From NCBI GenBank assembly GCA_902812405.1, contig CADDZI010000004.1, forward strand, positions 21,100-85,099: DNA of 64,000 bases, given 5' to 3'. Source of the stretch: a bacterium. Its GTDB lineage: Bacteria > Vulcanimicrobiota > Vulcanimicrobiia > Eremiobacterales > Eremiobacteraceae. Of this stretch, positions 17,323-25,222 are shown in pieces; positions within the stretch are counted from its first letter, which is position 1; the number at the start of each line of letters is the position of its first letter. A program made the position numbers and the translations under genes. The notes under the pieces were generated by a model. The model saw nothing but the letters and a program-made list of their open reading frames with translations. It ran no database searches and was not told where the DNA came from.

Positions 17323-18951
17323 CTACCACGTCCGCATGCCGGCCGCCCCGTAGGCGTGCGCTTCCAGCAGCTCGTGAATCGGCCCGGCGTAGGCCAGCAG
17401 GGCGAGGGCGATGGCAACGGCCGCCCACCGCCCAATGTGATCCAGCACGGGAGCCGGCGCCATCGCCTCCTCTTCGGGTGAGGCGAAGGTCATCGGCTGG
17501 CTTTGCGTCCTGGGCATCCTGAGCGTACCCACCATGACGATAACGAAGAGCAGCATGCTCAACAACAGGATGATCCCCCCGATCGCAGCCCAATGCACTT
17601 GGGGCATCCACGCGGCGGCCACCGTGCTGCCGAAATAGGCCACATTGTCGGTTCGACGCGGTGATCCCAGCAAGCCCGCCCAGTGCATGGCGGTCGACAT
17701 GATCCCCATGCCGACAAACCAAGTCCAGGTTTGGGCCAAGGCCAGCTTCGGAGCCCACAACGTGGTGCCCAGAAGACGCGGGATCATCCAATACGAGATG
17801 CCCAAGAACGTCAGCGCGACGGGCGCGCCCACGGTGACGTGAAAGTGCCCCACGATCCACATCGTATTGTGCACCAGCGTATCCATGGCGTACGATGCAT
17901 TGACCACGCCTCCCAGACCGCCAAAGATAAACAGGATCATGCCGAATGCCGGGCCGGCAAAGGCCGGGTTTGTCCAGGGCAGCCAAGCGATTGTCCGGAA
18001 CAACCCGCGCACTCCGGCTCGTCGCGCTGCCATCTCGAAGGAGGCGAAAACAGCGAAAGCCGTCATGATGGAAGGAATGACGACGCCGTAGGTGGTCATG
18101 GTGTGCAGCCATTTCCATCCCGCGGCGATGCCCGGTTCCAGAAACTCATGGTGCAAGCCGACGGGCGTGGAGAGCAGCAGGAGCAGCAAGAAGACCAATC
18201 GCGTCAGGGCATCGCTGAAAATTCTGCCGTGATAGAACTGCGGCAGGATGTTGTACCAAACAAGGTAGGCGCCCATGATCCAAAAATAGACGAGCGGGTG
18301 GCCGAAGTACCAAAACAGGATGCGCGTCAACATGACGTTCACGGTTGGCGTCCAGCCCAACGACCACGGGATGAGAAAGAACAGCATCTCCGCGGCCACT
18401 CCCAGCGTGGCGATGAACCACATGACGAAGGTGGTGACGGAACCGTGGACGACCAAGGGCAGCCGCTCACCCGGCCGGTTGCGCGAAAGCCATAGGGCAT
18501 TGCCCGCCAGATCCGCCAGGACGATCCAGGTACCCACAACCAGCAGCGTCGTGCCGATGTAGAAGAGCGGGCTGGCCTTCAGCGGTGCGTAAAACGTATA
18601 CAGCACGCTGGCCTTGCCGGACAGGATGGCGTGCGCAGCCATGACAGTACCAAGCAGCATGACCCAAAAAGCCAACCATCCCACGACCAAGGAACGCGAG
18701 CGTGGAATGGCGCGGTAGGTCATGAGCGTCGCCAGCCCGCAGATGAAGAAGGTTGTGAAGACCAGGGCATTGAGGACGCCATGAGCGGTCAGAATACGGT
18801 AGTAGTCAAACCAGCGCGGCAGCGACATCCAACCGGCGCGCGACAGCGCTTGCAGCAATCCCAAAGCGGCTCCAACCGTCAGGGCGGCCATCGCCAGAAA
18901 CAGGTGGGCCAGGACAAGGCGATTTTCGCGTGCCTCGCTCTGTTCGTTCAT
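17323..18951 (-). CDS. cbaA: ba3-type haem-copper oxidase subunit I
   Basis: The catalytic subunit of a B-family terminal oxidase, 542 residues with about 13 hydrophobic segments. Haem and CuB ligands are visible: the low-spin haem His in ILTAHGVLNAL; the CuB His in WYFGHPLVYFW; the His pair in VGLHHEFLEPG; and HFHV in WIVGHFHVTVGAP. GHPLVYFWIMGAY lacks the Glu of A-family oxidases (GHPEVY), as in Thermus CbaA. ATG 18951 is chosen because it overlaps the subunit II stop (ATGA); longer forms would run through that gene. It reduces oxygen to water at the inner membrane, and B-family enzymes typically have high oxygen affinity. The gene order IIa-II-I matches the Thermus cba operon. Confidence 0.93.
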   Translation of the reverse strand: MNEQSEARENRLVLAHLFLAMAALTVGAALGLLQALSRAGWMSLPRWFDYYRILTAHGVLNALVFTTFFICGLATLMTYRAIPRSRSLVVGWLAFWVMLLGTVMAAHAILSGKASVLYTFYAPLKASPLFYIGTTLLVVGTWIVLADLAGNALWLSRNRPGERLPLVVHGSVTTFVMWFIATLGVAAEMLFFLIPWSLGWTPTVNVMLTRILFWYFGHPLVYFWIMGAYLVWYNILPQFYHGRIFSDALTRLVFLLLLLLSTPVGLHHEFLEPGIAAGWKWLHTMTTYGVVIPSIMTAFAVFASFEMAARRAGVRGLFRTIAWLPWTNPAFAGPAFGMILFIFGGLGGVVNASYAMDTLVHNTMWIVGHFHVTVGAPVALTFLGISYWMIPRLLGTTLWAPKLALAQTWTWFVGMGIMSTAMHWAGLLGSPRRTDNVAYFGSTVAAAWMPQVHWAAIGGIILLLSMLLFVIVMVGTLRMPRTQSQPMTFASPEEEAMAPAPVLDHIGRWAAVAIALALLAYAGPIHELLEAHAYGAAGMRTW

Positions 18952-19409
18952 CGAACGTCGATCGCTCCGTACATGAAGTGATGGCCGGCGCCGCAATACT
19001 CGTTGCAGAGCATGAGGTAGGTGCCGGCACGCCGGAACGTGTGGGTGGCCGAGCTCACCCATCCCGGTACCACCATCATGTTGACAGCCGTACCCGGAAT
19101 GAAGAAACCATGTACCACGTCCGGGCTCGTGGCATAAAACGTCACCCTCGCTCCCGCCGGCACCGTCAGGTGCGCCGGATCAAAGCTGAAGATATGCGCG
19201 ACGATGTACGCCTCATATGAGTGCGGGCCGGTTTGGCGCAGTCCGGGCTTGTCGAAAGGTGGCGTTTCCGCCACGCGCGTCGGATCGATCGTCTCGACGT
19301 GACTGGGCGGTACGATGTCGTCATGCAGCGCCGCGACGCCGATCAGAGCCAAGAACGCGATCAGCGTGGCGATGCCAGCCTGAAGCCATCTGCGTTCGGC
19401 CCGGTGCAT
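18948..19409 (-). CDS. cbaB: ba3-type oxidase subunit II (CuA)
   Basis: A 153-residue membrane-anchored CuA subunit. One transmembrane helix (about 10-28) is followed by a periplasmic cupredoxin domain with His100 (DVVHGFF) and the CuA motif Cys135-Asn-Glu137-Tyr-Cys139...His143...Met146 (CNEYCGAGHHFM). The short length and single helix fit the ba3 type rather than aa3. It accepts electrons from a periplasmic donor, such as cytochrome c or the CuA cupredoxin in this operon, and passes them to subunit I. It lies nine bases from the small subunit and overlaps subunit I. Confidence 0.93.
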   Translation of the reverse strand: MHRAERRWLQAGIATLIAFLALIGVAALHDDIVPPSHVETIDPTRVAETPPFDKPGLRQTGPHSYEAYIVAHIFSFDPAHLTVPAGARVTFYATSPDVVHGFFIPGTAVNMMVVPGWVSSATHTFRRAGTYLMLCNEYCGAGHHFMYGAIDVR

Positions 19410-19418
19410 AACAGTCCG

Positions 19419-19547
19419 CTACCACCTCCGGAGCAACAGCCAAAACATGGCGGCCCATCCCACGACAATGACCACACCCAGGATCGTCACGAAACGTACG
19501 GTTGCCGGCAACGGCTCCTGGCCGGGTTCGGCGTTACGTTCTTCCAT
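19419..19547 (-). CDS. Small single-helix oxidase subunit (IIa-like)
   Basis: A 42-residue peptide, MEERNAEPGQ... followed by one transmembrane helix (about 18-38, TILGVVIVVGWAAMFWLLL) and a basic end. Its position directly before subunit II and its size match subunit IIa of ba3 oxidases (CbaD). It is the first gene of the operon. Length and context carry the call, as sequence is poorly conserved in this family. Confidence 0.7.
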   Translation of the reverse strand: MEERNAEPGQEPLPATVRFVTILGVVIVVGWAAMFWLLLRRW

Positions 19548-19639
19548 GCTTTGATTCGATACCACGCGGGTGCGACGAACAGATGAGGTTGTTGTGAAGG
19601 CCTGGCGATGCTCCTTCCTGTTCTCTGGAACAGCACACG

Positions 19640-19663
19640 CAACAATCACCACGCGGATTGTTG
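19640..19663. promoter_or_regulatory. Inverted repeat between the oxidase operon and uspA fragment
   Basis: CAACAATC at 19640-19647 and GATTGTTG at 19656-19663 form perfect 8-bp arms around an 8-bp spacer. The site lies 93 bp upstream of the first oxidase gene (minus strand) and 39 bp upstream of the UspA start (plus strand), in a 154-bp divergent promoter region. This is a good operator candidate for a dimeric regulator, possibly the response regulator at 11927. It does not match FNR (TTGAT-N4-ATCAA). Confidence 0.6.
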
Positions 19664-19701
19664 TGGCGTGTCGAATGACAGGGGCGAGAAACCGAGAAAC
19701 T

Positions 19702-19851
19702 ATGTTTACCTACATCATCGTACCCGTCGACGGCTCGGAGCCCTCCCGGGCCGCCGTACAACTCGGGCTCGCGCTGGCGCGGGAACAGCGCGCGAAACTG
19801 ACCTTCGTGCACCCGATCGAACCCCTTGATAGCGCAGCCGCTTGCGCCTGA
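19702..19851 (+). pseudogene. Truncated universal stress protein (UspA-like)
   Basis: A 49-residue open frame matches only the first third of UspA (MFTYIIVPVDGSEPSRAAVQ, then LALAREQRAKLTFVHPIEP); the family is usually 140-150 residues. The ATP-binding G-x2-G-x9-GS/T motif of the C-terminal part is absent. The frame ends four bases before copy 3 of the 3'-end repeat, suggesting recombination at the repeat removed the rest. The promoter and start look intact, so a short peptide may still be made. UspA proteins often sit near respiratory and redox genes. Confidence 0.8.
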
Positions 19852-19855
19852 GCGC

Positions 19856-19909
19856 GAGGCTCACGGCAACAAGCGCCGCGTCGTTGTGCAAGGCGGTTGA
19901 CGTCACTGG
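19856..19909. repeat. Dispersed 3'-end repeat, copy 3
   Basis: These 54 bp match 11870-11923 and their right part matches 5041-5077. The plus strand gives EAHGNKRRVVVQGG-stop, the same tail as the ABC permease. The minus strand gives the stop codon of the LCP gene (VVVDQ-stop). It sits exactly at the end of the truncated uspA. Confidence 0.9.
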
Positions 19910-21144
19910 TCCACGACGACCGCCGATCCGGCTGCGGGGGCAACGTACGCGTTGCCTGTTCCCAGCGCCCGCGCGACGGCCCACCCGGCTGCAGGTTGCG
20001 CGGCCGGGTAATAGACGGCATTCGCGCCGGTCGGTCCGCCCGCCAGCCGAATGTGGACGAATCCCAGATGCTCGAGGTGCAAGGCCATGTGGGGGGTGCC
20101 GTGCAGGACGATGCGGACAACAGCAGGGGGCGGCGGCGTCGGCAGCCCGTCGCGTGAGGAGCGTGAGCCGAACTCCGCCAATCGGCGCTGGATGGTGGCG
20201 GTGTCCAAGACGTCGTAGTCGGCTTCTTCGATGCGTCCCTCGGCATTGACCCCCGGGATGCGCGCCGGTGCAAGCACCATGGAATCGGCGTTGCTGCCCA
20301 GCGGCACCTGGTACACGGGTGCGCCGGCCATGGCGATGCCGATGCGAACCAAACGGTCCTCCGGCAGATTGGTTGCGACGTCTCGGCGCATGCGGGCCAC
20401 AAATGCCGGAATTAAGGTCGCTGCGTGTGCGGGGTTCAGCAATTTGTCGCGCAGCAGGCCCAGAACCTGTACCTCGGCCTGCATGCGCTGGAAGTCGTTG
20501 ACGCGGTACGCATTACCGGCCTGATTCTGGCGTACACGAACGAACGCCAGCACCTGTGCGCCGTTCATGTGGTGGATTCCGGGCATGAAGTCGGCACCAC
20601 TGTACTGCGGATCGTAAATGCGCTGCTTGACGTCGATGTCGAGTCCGCCCACCGCATCGACCGCCTCCTCGAAGCCGGCAAAATTTGCCACGAGGTAACC
20701 GTCCACGTGCAAACCGGTCAGCGCGGCCACGGCGGCGGCGAGATAGCGCGGCCCTTGCGGCGGCGTTTCCTGATTGCCCATGAAGAAGAGCGTCTTGATC
20801 TTGGGCACTGGGTCGTGCCATCCGGGTTGCGCAAAGAGGAGATCGCGAGGTATCGTGATGGCGTCGATGACGTGTGCCACGGGATCGAGGTGGGCCAAAA
20901 TGATCACGTCGGCCTGGCCGGCGGCGGTTCCCAGTCCGAGCGGATTGTCGGCCGCTACCCCACGCGCATTGTTGGCGATGAGCAAAATGTTGAGCGGCTG
21001 CGTCCCCAGCGTGACGCGCGCGGCGACGCTGCCCGGCAGGCGGCGGAGCGGTTCCCAGCGTTCGTGCCAGGCCCAGAGGATGATGGTGACGACGGCGCCA
21101 GCCGTTAGCAGACCGGCTATCCGGCGCATTCGCGGAGGATGCAT
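19903..21144 (-). CDS. LytR-CpsA-Psr (LCP) family protein
   Basis: A 413-residue, membrane-anchored, extracytoplasmic enzyme. After a short basic N-terminus there is one transmembrane helix (about 6-26) and an LCP domain with the characteristic strands NILLIANNARG and ADVIILAHLDP, the DAITIPRDLL motif with its phosphate-binding Arg, GYLVANFAGFEEAVDAVGG, and VLAFVRVRQN. Most LCP proteins transfer undecaprenyl-linked glycans to peptidoglycan or other cell-wall acceptors, mainly in monoderms; in a diderm the acceptor is uncertain. The tail after about residue 270 is unusual and resembles an extra C-terminal alpha/beta domain (LytR_C-like). The stop codon lies within repeat copy 3, so the last residues may be secondary. 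Confidence 0.85.
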   Translation of the reverse strand: MHPPRMRRIAGLLTAGAVVTIILWAWHERWEPLRRLPGSVAARVTLGTQPLNILLIANNARGVAADNPLGLGTAAGQADVIILAHLDPVAHVIDAITIPRDLLFAQPGWHDPVPKIKTLFFMGNQETPPQGPRYLAAAVAALTGLHVDGYLVANFAGFEEAVDAVGGLDIDVKQRIYDPQYSGADFMPGIHHMNGAQVLAFVRVRQNQAGNAYRVNDFQRMQAEVQVLGLLRDKLLNPAHAATLIPAFVARMRRDVATNLPEDRLVRIGIAMAGAPVYQVPLGSNADSMVLAPARIPGVNAEGRIEEADYDVLDTATIQRRLAEFGSRSSRDGLPTPPPPAVVRIVLHGTPHMALHLEHLGFVHIRLAGGPTGANAVYYPAAQPAAGWAVARALGTGNAYVAPAAGSAVVVDQ

Positions 21145-21192
21145 GCGACGCGCTCCTTGACGGCCGCGACGCATGCAGCGCCTCGGCCCGGA

Positions 21193-21918
21193 TTAGAGCG
21201 AAGACACAATGAGCGGCCGGGCGAGTGGGGGCGGGGAGCGCTGGCCGCGCCTTCCGGCTGCAGCCGCGGTGGGTGCCGGACAGAGTGCCTGCCGGCATCG
21301 GCCGCGCCACGCAGCATACGTCTCAGGCACACGCTCCCGGTAGCACAGTATAGCCTGCGCCAGACGCGGTACGCACGTGAGGACGCTGCACAGGCTGACG
21401 CCCAGGATCGCGATAATGCCGGCGCAGACCAGGGCGTGAGCGGTGAGCGCAACGGCAGCCGGAGCGCCGAGCCACAGCCACGGCCCGAGGATGTGCCCGT
21501 AAACGGCGATCTGCTCCGCATTCTCCATCCCGCAGAGGGTGACAAGCTGGAGGGCGTAGCAGGCGCCCGCAAAGGTTGCGAGCCCGCGCGTCCAGTGAGG
21601 CCGCCGTCGGTTGGCGCAAAGTTCAACCCAGAGGTCGCGATCGATGCCGCCCACCTCGATAGAACGGGCCGGCATAACGTCGTCACCTCGCATGCGCAGC
21701 ACAGCGGCCAGGGCAAAGCGCAGGAGGAGGCCGGCCGTCAGGGCGAGACCGATGAGGAGAGCCGGGGTGATGTCTGCGTTGCTGTTGTCGGTAAAACGGC
21801 CGGGACCGAAAAGTCCCGCGTCGGACGCGGACTCAAGACACAGGTCGGCCAGTGCCGCGCCCAGAGTCGCCACCGGAAGGCATAGCCACCACCGTCGGAA
21901 CACCGCTCTGCCGCGCAC
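21193..21918 (-). CDS. Integral membrane protein of unknown function
   Basis: A 241-residue protein with about five hydrophobic segments (WWLCLPVATLGAALADL, PALLIGLALTAGLLLRFALA, FAGACYALQLVTL, WLWLGAPAAVALTAHALVCA, IIAILGVSLCSVLTC) and a Pro/Arg-rich C-terminal tail. The cytosolic stretch IEVGGIDRDLWVELC separates the second and third. No family is recognised. It lies upstream of the LCP gene on the same strand with a 48-bp gap and may be co-transcribed. The start is uncertain: GTG 21918 is picked because the membrane domain begins there, and the frame stays open to 22038. Confidence 0.6.
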   Translation of the reverse strand: MRGRAVFRRWWLCLPVATLGAALADLCLESASDAGLFGPGRFTDNSNADITPALLIGLALTAGLLLRFALAAVLRMRGDDVMPARSIEVGGIDRDLWVELCANRRRPHWTRGLATFAGACYALQLVTLCGMENAEQIAVYGHILGPWLWLGAPAAVALTAHALVCAGIIAILGVSLCSVLTCVPRLAQAILCYRERVPETYAAWRGRCRQALCPAPTAAAAGRRGQRSPPPLARPLIVSSL

Positions 21919-22120
21919 GCGACCCGGCTTCGCACTGTGCGTCCTCCGACCTGCCTCGTGCAGCCCGTCCGCGGGAGACTGCACCCGGCGGCGCAGCCAG
22001 GTCCCTGTGCAGACCGATTCCTGGAAAATCCGCTGCACGTCCGCGTCCGACCGACGGCCGACGCAGTCCGGCCGGCGGGAACGCAGTAGGTGTGGGCCCG
22101 GCGAGCGAACGGCGGCCGGG

Positions 22121-22927
22121 ATGCACCGCTACCTTGCCACGTATCGTCAGTTCTGGCGGCTCAACACCTTGACGCTGCTGGAGTACAAGGCGAATTTCTT
22201 CGTATGGCTGACCTTTACGATCGTCTACCACGGTGTCGCCATCGCCACGATCTGGATCATGATGCATCGTTTCCCCGTCCTCAACGGGTGGCGATGGCAG
22301 GACGTGTTCTTTCTCTACGCGCTGTACATGGTTGCCCATACTCTCAATAATACGCTCTTCTTTACGATCGGCGACCTGGGAGACCACGTGCGCACCGGCA
22401 CCTTCGACCGTTTTCTCGTGCGTCCGCTCGATCCGCTGTTTCAGATCCTCTCCCAACCTGGTCAGATCTGGCCGGATGAGCTCGTCATCGCGCTCGTCTT
22501 CTTCGCCTTCGCCCAAGGGGTGGTGCACCTGCAGTGGTCCCTTGCCACCGCAGCGCTCTTGGTGTCGGCTTTCGCGGGCGGCGCACTGATTGATTTTGCC
22601 GTTCAGTTGGCAATCGCAAGCTTCTCGTTCTGGGTCGTTCGGCTGGACACGCTGCGCTGGGTGGTCATGTCCCTGGAGAACGATTTCACACGCTACCCGC
22701 TTTCGATCTATAACCGCGGGGTGCGGGTCATGCTGTCCTACGTTTTTCCGTTTGCCTTCATGAATTATTTCCCGGCCACCGTCGTCTTGCATAAAACATC
22801 CGAAGCCGGATATACGGTTAATCCCGTGTTGGGTTGGTTGACCCCGGCGGTGGGTATCGTGTGGTTTGCGGCGGCCTACGGGTTATGGCGGCTGGGGCTC
22901 AATCGCTATCAGGGAACCGGCAGCTGA
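22121..22927 (+). CDS. ABC-2 type permease (COG3694-like)
   Basis: A 268-residue membrane protein with about six hydrophobic segments, the GDLGDHVRTGTFDRFLVRPL motif typical of the second permease of COG4586/4587/3694 exporters, and a terminal GLNRYQGTGS resembling the SAGS-like end of that group. It contains no ATPase and no neighbour supplies one. The natural partners are the ATPase at 2179 and the permease at 4271, so the system seems to have been split by rearrangement, or a second copy was lost. The start is ATG 22121. Confidence 0.85.
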   Translation: MHRYLATYRQFWRLNTLTLLEYKANFFVWLTFTIVYHGVAIATIWIMMHRFPVLNGWRWQDVFFLYALYMVAHTLNNTLFFTIGDLGDHVRTGTFDRFLVRPLDPLFQILSQPGQIWPDELVIALVFFAFAQGVVHLQWSLATAALLVSAFAGGALIDFAVQLAIASFSFWVVRLDTLRWVVMSLENDFTRYPLSIYNRGVRVMLSYVFPFAFMNYFPATVVLHKTSEAGYTVNPVLGWLTPAVGIVWFAAAYGLWRLGLNRYQGTGS

Positions 22928-22941
22928 CGCGGAGGTTCCGT

Positions 22942-23080
22942 CGGTCGCGCACGCGCGACCGCAGCGCATTGTGGAAGCAGGTCTCTTGTAGCGGCCGCGC
23001 TTGCCGCGGCCGATAGAACGTTACGGTCTTGAGGGGATCCTGCAAGGGGCGAGGTTCCGTCGGTCGCGCACGCGCGACCG
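22942..23080. repeat. Three GC-rich palindromic (REP-like) elements
   Basis: Units lie at 22942-22961 and 23061-23080 (CGGTCGCGC, AC, GCGCGACCG), each preceded by the shared flank GAGGTTCCGT. A third at 22991-23012 has GCGGCCGCG arms and is followed by GATAGAACGTTACGG, the reverse of a flank in the cluster near 1581 (GTAACGTTCT). They fill the convergent gap between the permease and the zinc-ribbon gene. Confidence 0.8.
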
Positions 23081-23107
23081 CTGCGGATCGGGGGCGGGGC
23101 GGCGGTG

Positions 23108-23311
23108 TCAGCCGGCCCAGCGCTCCATGAGCCAGCGATAGTAGGCATGTCGCGGCGACTCGCCGCTCTGCGGCCACAGCAAAAGACCACACAGCGCGCA
23201 GGCCAATTCAAGGTCGCCGTGTCCAAGCGTCGGGTACCAATGCAGCCTCTTTTCCAACAGGCGCGAGGCACACTTGGGACAGGTTTCGGTACCCACGGCG
23301 CACGTCAACAC
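23108..23311 (-). CDS. Small zinc-ribbon protein
   Basis: A 67-residue protein with two CxxC knuckles, CPKC (about 11-14) and CALC (about 38-41), separated by a beta-hairpin segment (RLHWYPTLGHGDLELA), as in zinc ribbons. A Trp-rich tail (YYRWLMERWAG) follows. It sits between palindromic repeats and, divergently, the tryptophanase gene (94 bp apart). Its partner is unknown; single zinc ribbons of this size bind nucleic acid or other proteins. Confidence 0.7.
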   Translation of the reverse strand: MLTCAVGTETCPKCASRLLEKRLHWYPTLGHGDLELACALCGLLLWPQSGESPRHAYYRWLMERWAG

Positions 23312-23405
23312 GCCGCCCCCTTAGGGCCGTCGCGCGGATTTTCCTTGAGCCGCCGGAGGGCTCGGCGTAGGCGCCGCCTGCAACCGGCGCGAAAGCGCGG
23401 ATTCG

Positions 23406-24812
23406 ATGAACGCGGAGAAAACCTACCGGACCATCATCGAGCCGTTTCGCATCAAAAGCGTCGAGCCGATTCGGATGACGACGCGGCGGCAGCGGGAAAC
23501 GCTGCTTGCCGAAGCCGGCTACAACCCGTTCCTCCTGCGCGCCGAGGACGTCCTCATCGACTTGCTAACCGACAGCGGGACGGGGGCCATGAGCGCCGAG
23601 CAGTGGGCGGGCATCATGCGCGGGGACGAGTCGTACGCCGGTGCGCGTTCCTACTATCACTTTGCGGACACCGTGCGCGATATCTTTGGATTCCGCCACA
23701 TCTTGCCCGTCCACCAGGGGCGGGCTGCGGAACGCATTCTCTTCTCGACCGTCTGCCGGTCGGGCGACGTCGTCCCGAGCAACACCCACTTCGACACGAC
23801 GCGCGCCAACATCGAGTACGTCGGTGCCACAGCAGTTGACCTGCCCATTCCCGAAGCCCGCCAACCGCACGTGCCGCATCCCTTCAAAGGTAACATGGAC
23901 GTTGGGGCCCTCGAGGCGCTGATTGCGTCAACCGGCGCGGAAAAAATTCCGCTCGTCATGCTGACCATCACGAACAATTCGGGCGGCGGACAGCCGGTCT
24001 CCATGGAAAACGTCTGGACCGTCAGCCGCATCTGCCGGCGGCACGGCCTGCGCCTCTACATCGACGCTTGTCGGTTTGCGGAGAACTGCTGGTTCATCCG
24101 GGAACGTGAGACCGGCTATGCCGACAAGGACGTCATCGACATCGCCCGGGAGCTGTTTTCGTACGCCGACGGCGCAACAATGTCGGCCAAGAAGGACGGC
24201 TTGGCCAACATCGGCGGCTTCTTGGCTACCAACGACGACGCCCTGGCACGTCAAGAAGCCACCTTGCTGATTCTCACCGAAGGCTTCCCCACGTATGGCG
24301 GATTGGCGGGACGCGACCTGGAGGCCATTGCCATCGGACTGCGCGAGGTTCTCGACCATGACTACCTGCGCTACCGCATCACATCGACCGCGTACCTGGG
24401 CCGCCACCTCACCGAGATTGGGTATCCCCTCGTGCAGCCGCCGGGCGGCCACGCGATCTACGTCGATGCGGCAGCGTTATTGCCGCACATACCGCCTGCC
24501 GCCTACCCCGGTCAGGCGCTGGTCTGCGAGCTGTACTGTGCGGGGGGTATTCGCGCAGTGGAGGTCGGGAGCGTCATGTTCGGGACGCCCGACCCCGCGA
24601 CGGGCGAGGAGAAGCCCGCACCCATGGAGCTCGTGCGTCTGGCCATCCCGCGGCGGGTCTACACCCAAAGTCACATCGATTACGTCATTGAAGTCATGGC
24701 CGACGTGTACGAACGGCGCGAGGCCCTGCGCGGGCTGCGTCTGACCTGGCAGGCGCCTCCCCTGCGCCACTTTACCGCCCGCTTCACGCCCCTGGGAGCC
24801 CGGCCCACGTGA
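23406..24812 (+). CDS. tnaA: Tryptophanase (beta-eliminating lyase)
   Basis: A PLP-dependent enzyme that splits L-tryptophan into indole, pyruvate and ammonia. The 468 residues cover the whole fold. The PLP lysine is in TMSAKKDGLANIGGF (about 263), cofactor contacts are in TITNNSGGGQPVSM and YIDACRFAEN, and EGFPTYGGLAGRDLEA is the family block. Two positions argue for tryptophanase over tyrosine phenol-lyase: IRAVEVGS in place of the phenol-lyase VRSMERG (which supplies Arg381), and His in the terminal LRHFTARF where phenol-lyases have Phe. The thioesterase gene overlaps its stop codon (GTGA), so the two form an operon. Some N-terminal stretches (EPFRIKSVEPIRM) are shared by both enzyme types. 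Confidence 0.9.
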   Translation: MNAEKTYRTIIEPFRIKSVEPIRMTTRRQRETLLAEAGYNPFLLRAEDVLIDLLTDSGTGAMSAEQWAGIMRGDESYAGARSYYHFADTVRDIFGFRHILPVHQGRAAERILFSTVCRSGDVVPSNTHFDTTRANIEYVGATAVDLPIPEARQPHVPHPFKGNMDVGALEALIASTGAEKIPLVMLTITNNSGGGQPVSMENVWTVSRICRRHGLRLYIDACRFAENCWFIRERETGYADKDVIDIARELFSYADGATMSAKKDGLANIGGFLATNDDALARQEATLLILTEGFPTYGGLAGRDLEAIAIGLREVLDHDYLRYRITSTAYLGRHLTEIGYPLVQPPGGHAIYVDAAALLPHIPPAAYPGQALVCELYCAGGIRAVEVGSVMFGTPDPATGEEKPAPMELVRLAIPRRVYTQSHIDYVIEVMADVYERREALRGLRLTWQAPPLRHFTARFTPLGARPT

Positions 24813-25222
24813 GCGCACCCTTTATGGTGCGTGAGTACGTCCGGTGGAGTGACGTTGACGCGGCCGGCGTCGTCTGTTACGGTGCGTACGTGCGCTTCGT
24901 GGAGGTGGCGGAAACCGAACTCTTTCGGGCGGCGGGTATGCCCTATAGCAGCGTCTTCGAGCGCTTCGACTGCTGGCTGCCCCGCGTCCACTTCAGCGCC
25001 GACTTCTTCGCGCCGGCGCGCCTTGACGAACGGCTGACCGTCGCGGCACGCGTCACCCGCTTGGGAACGACATCCGTCACGCTGGGCTTTACGATCGACA
25101 GCGACGCCGGCGCGCGGATTGCAGCCTTTTCCGTCGTCCTCGTGTGTGTCGAGCGTGCCACCTTCGCCAAGCGGGCGTTGCCGGACGAGCTGCGTGCCGC
25201 CCTCAGCCGCTTTGCCGGTTAG
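24809..25222 (+). CDS. Hot-dog fold acyl-CoA thioesterase
   Basis: A 137-residue thioesterase of the 4-hydroxybenzoyl-CoA thioesterase/YbgC class. The active-site block VRWSDVDAAGVVCYGAYVRF is present near the N-terminus with Asp in the catalytic position, followed by VEVAETELFRAAGM on the hot-dog helix. It would hydrolyse a short or aromatic acyl-CoA. It starts with GTG overlapping the tryptophanase stop, which might hint at aromatic-acid metabolism, but substrate range in this family is broad. The 3' end overlaps the convergent Ada-like gene by 20 bp. Confidence 0.85.
   Translation: MSAPFMVREYVRWSDVDAAGVVCYGAYVRFVEVAETELFRAAGMPYSSVFERFDCWLPRVHFSADFFAPARLDERLTVAARVTRLGTTSVTLGFTIDSDAGARIAAFSVVLVCVERATFAKRALPDELRAALSRFAG

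Noticed and set aside
17683..18495. Open frame antisense to oxidase subunit I
   Set aside because: Polar low-complexity translation with no domain; the opposite strand encodes conserved haem ligands.
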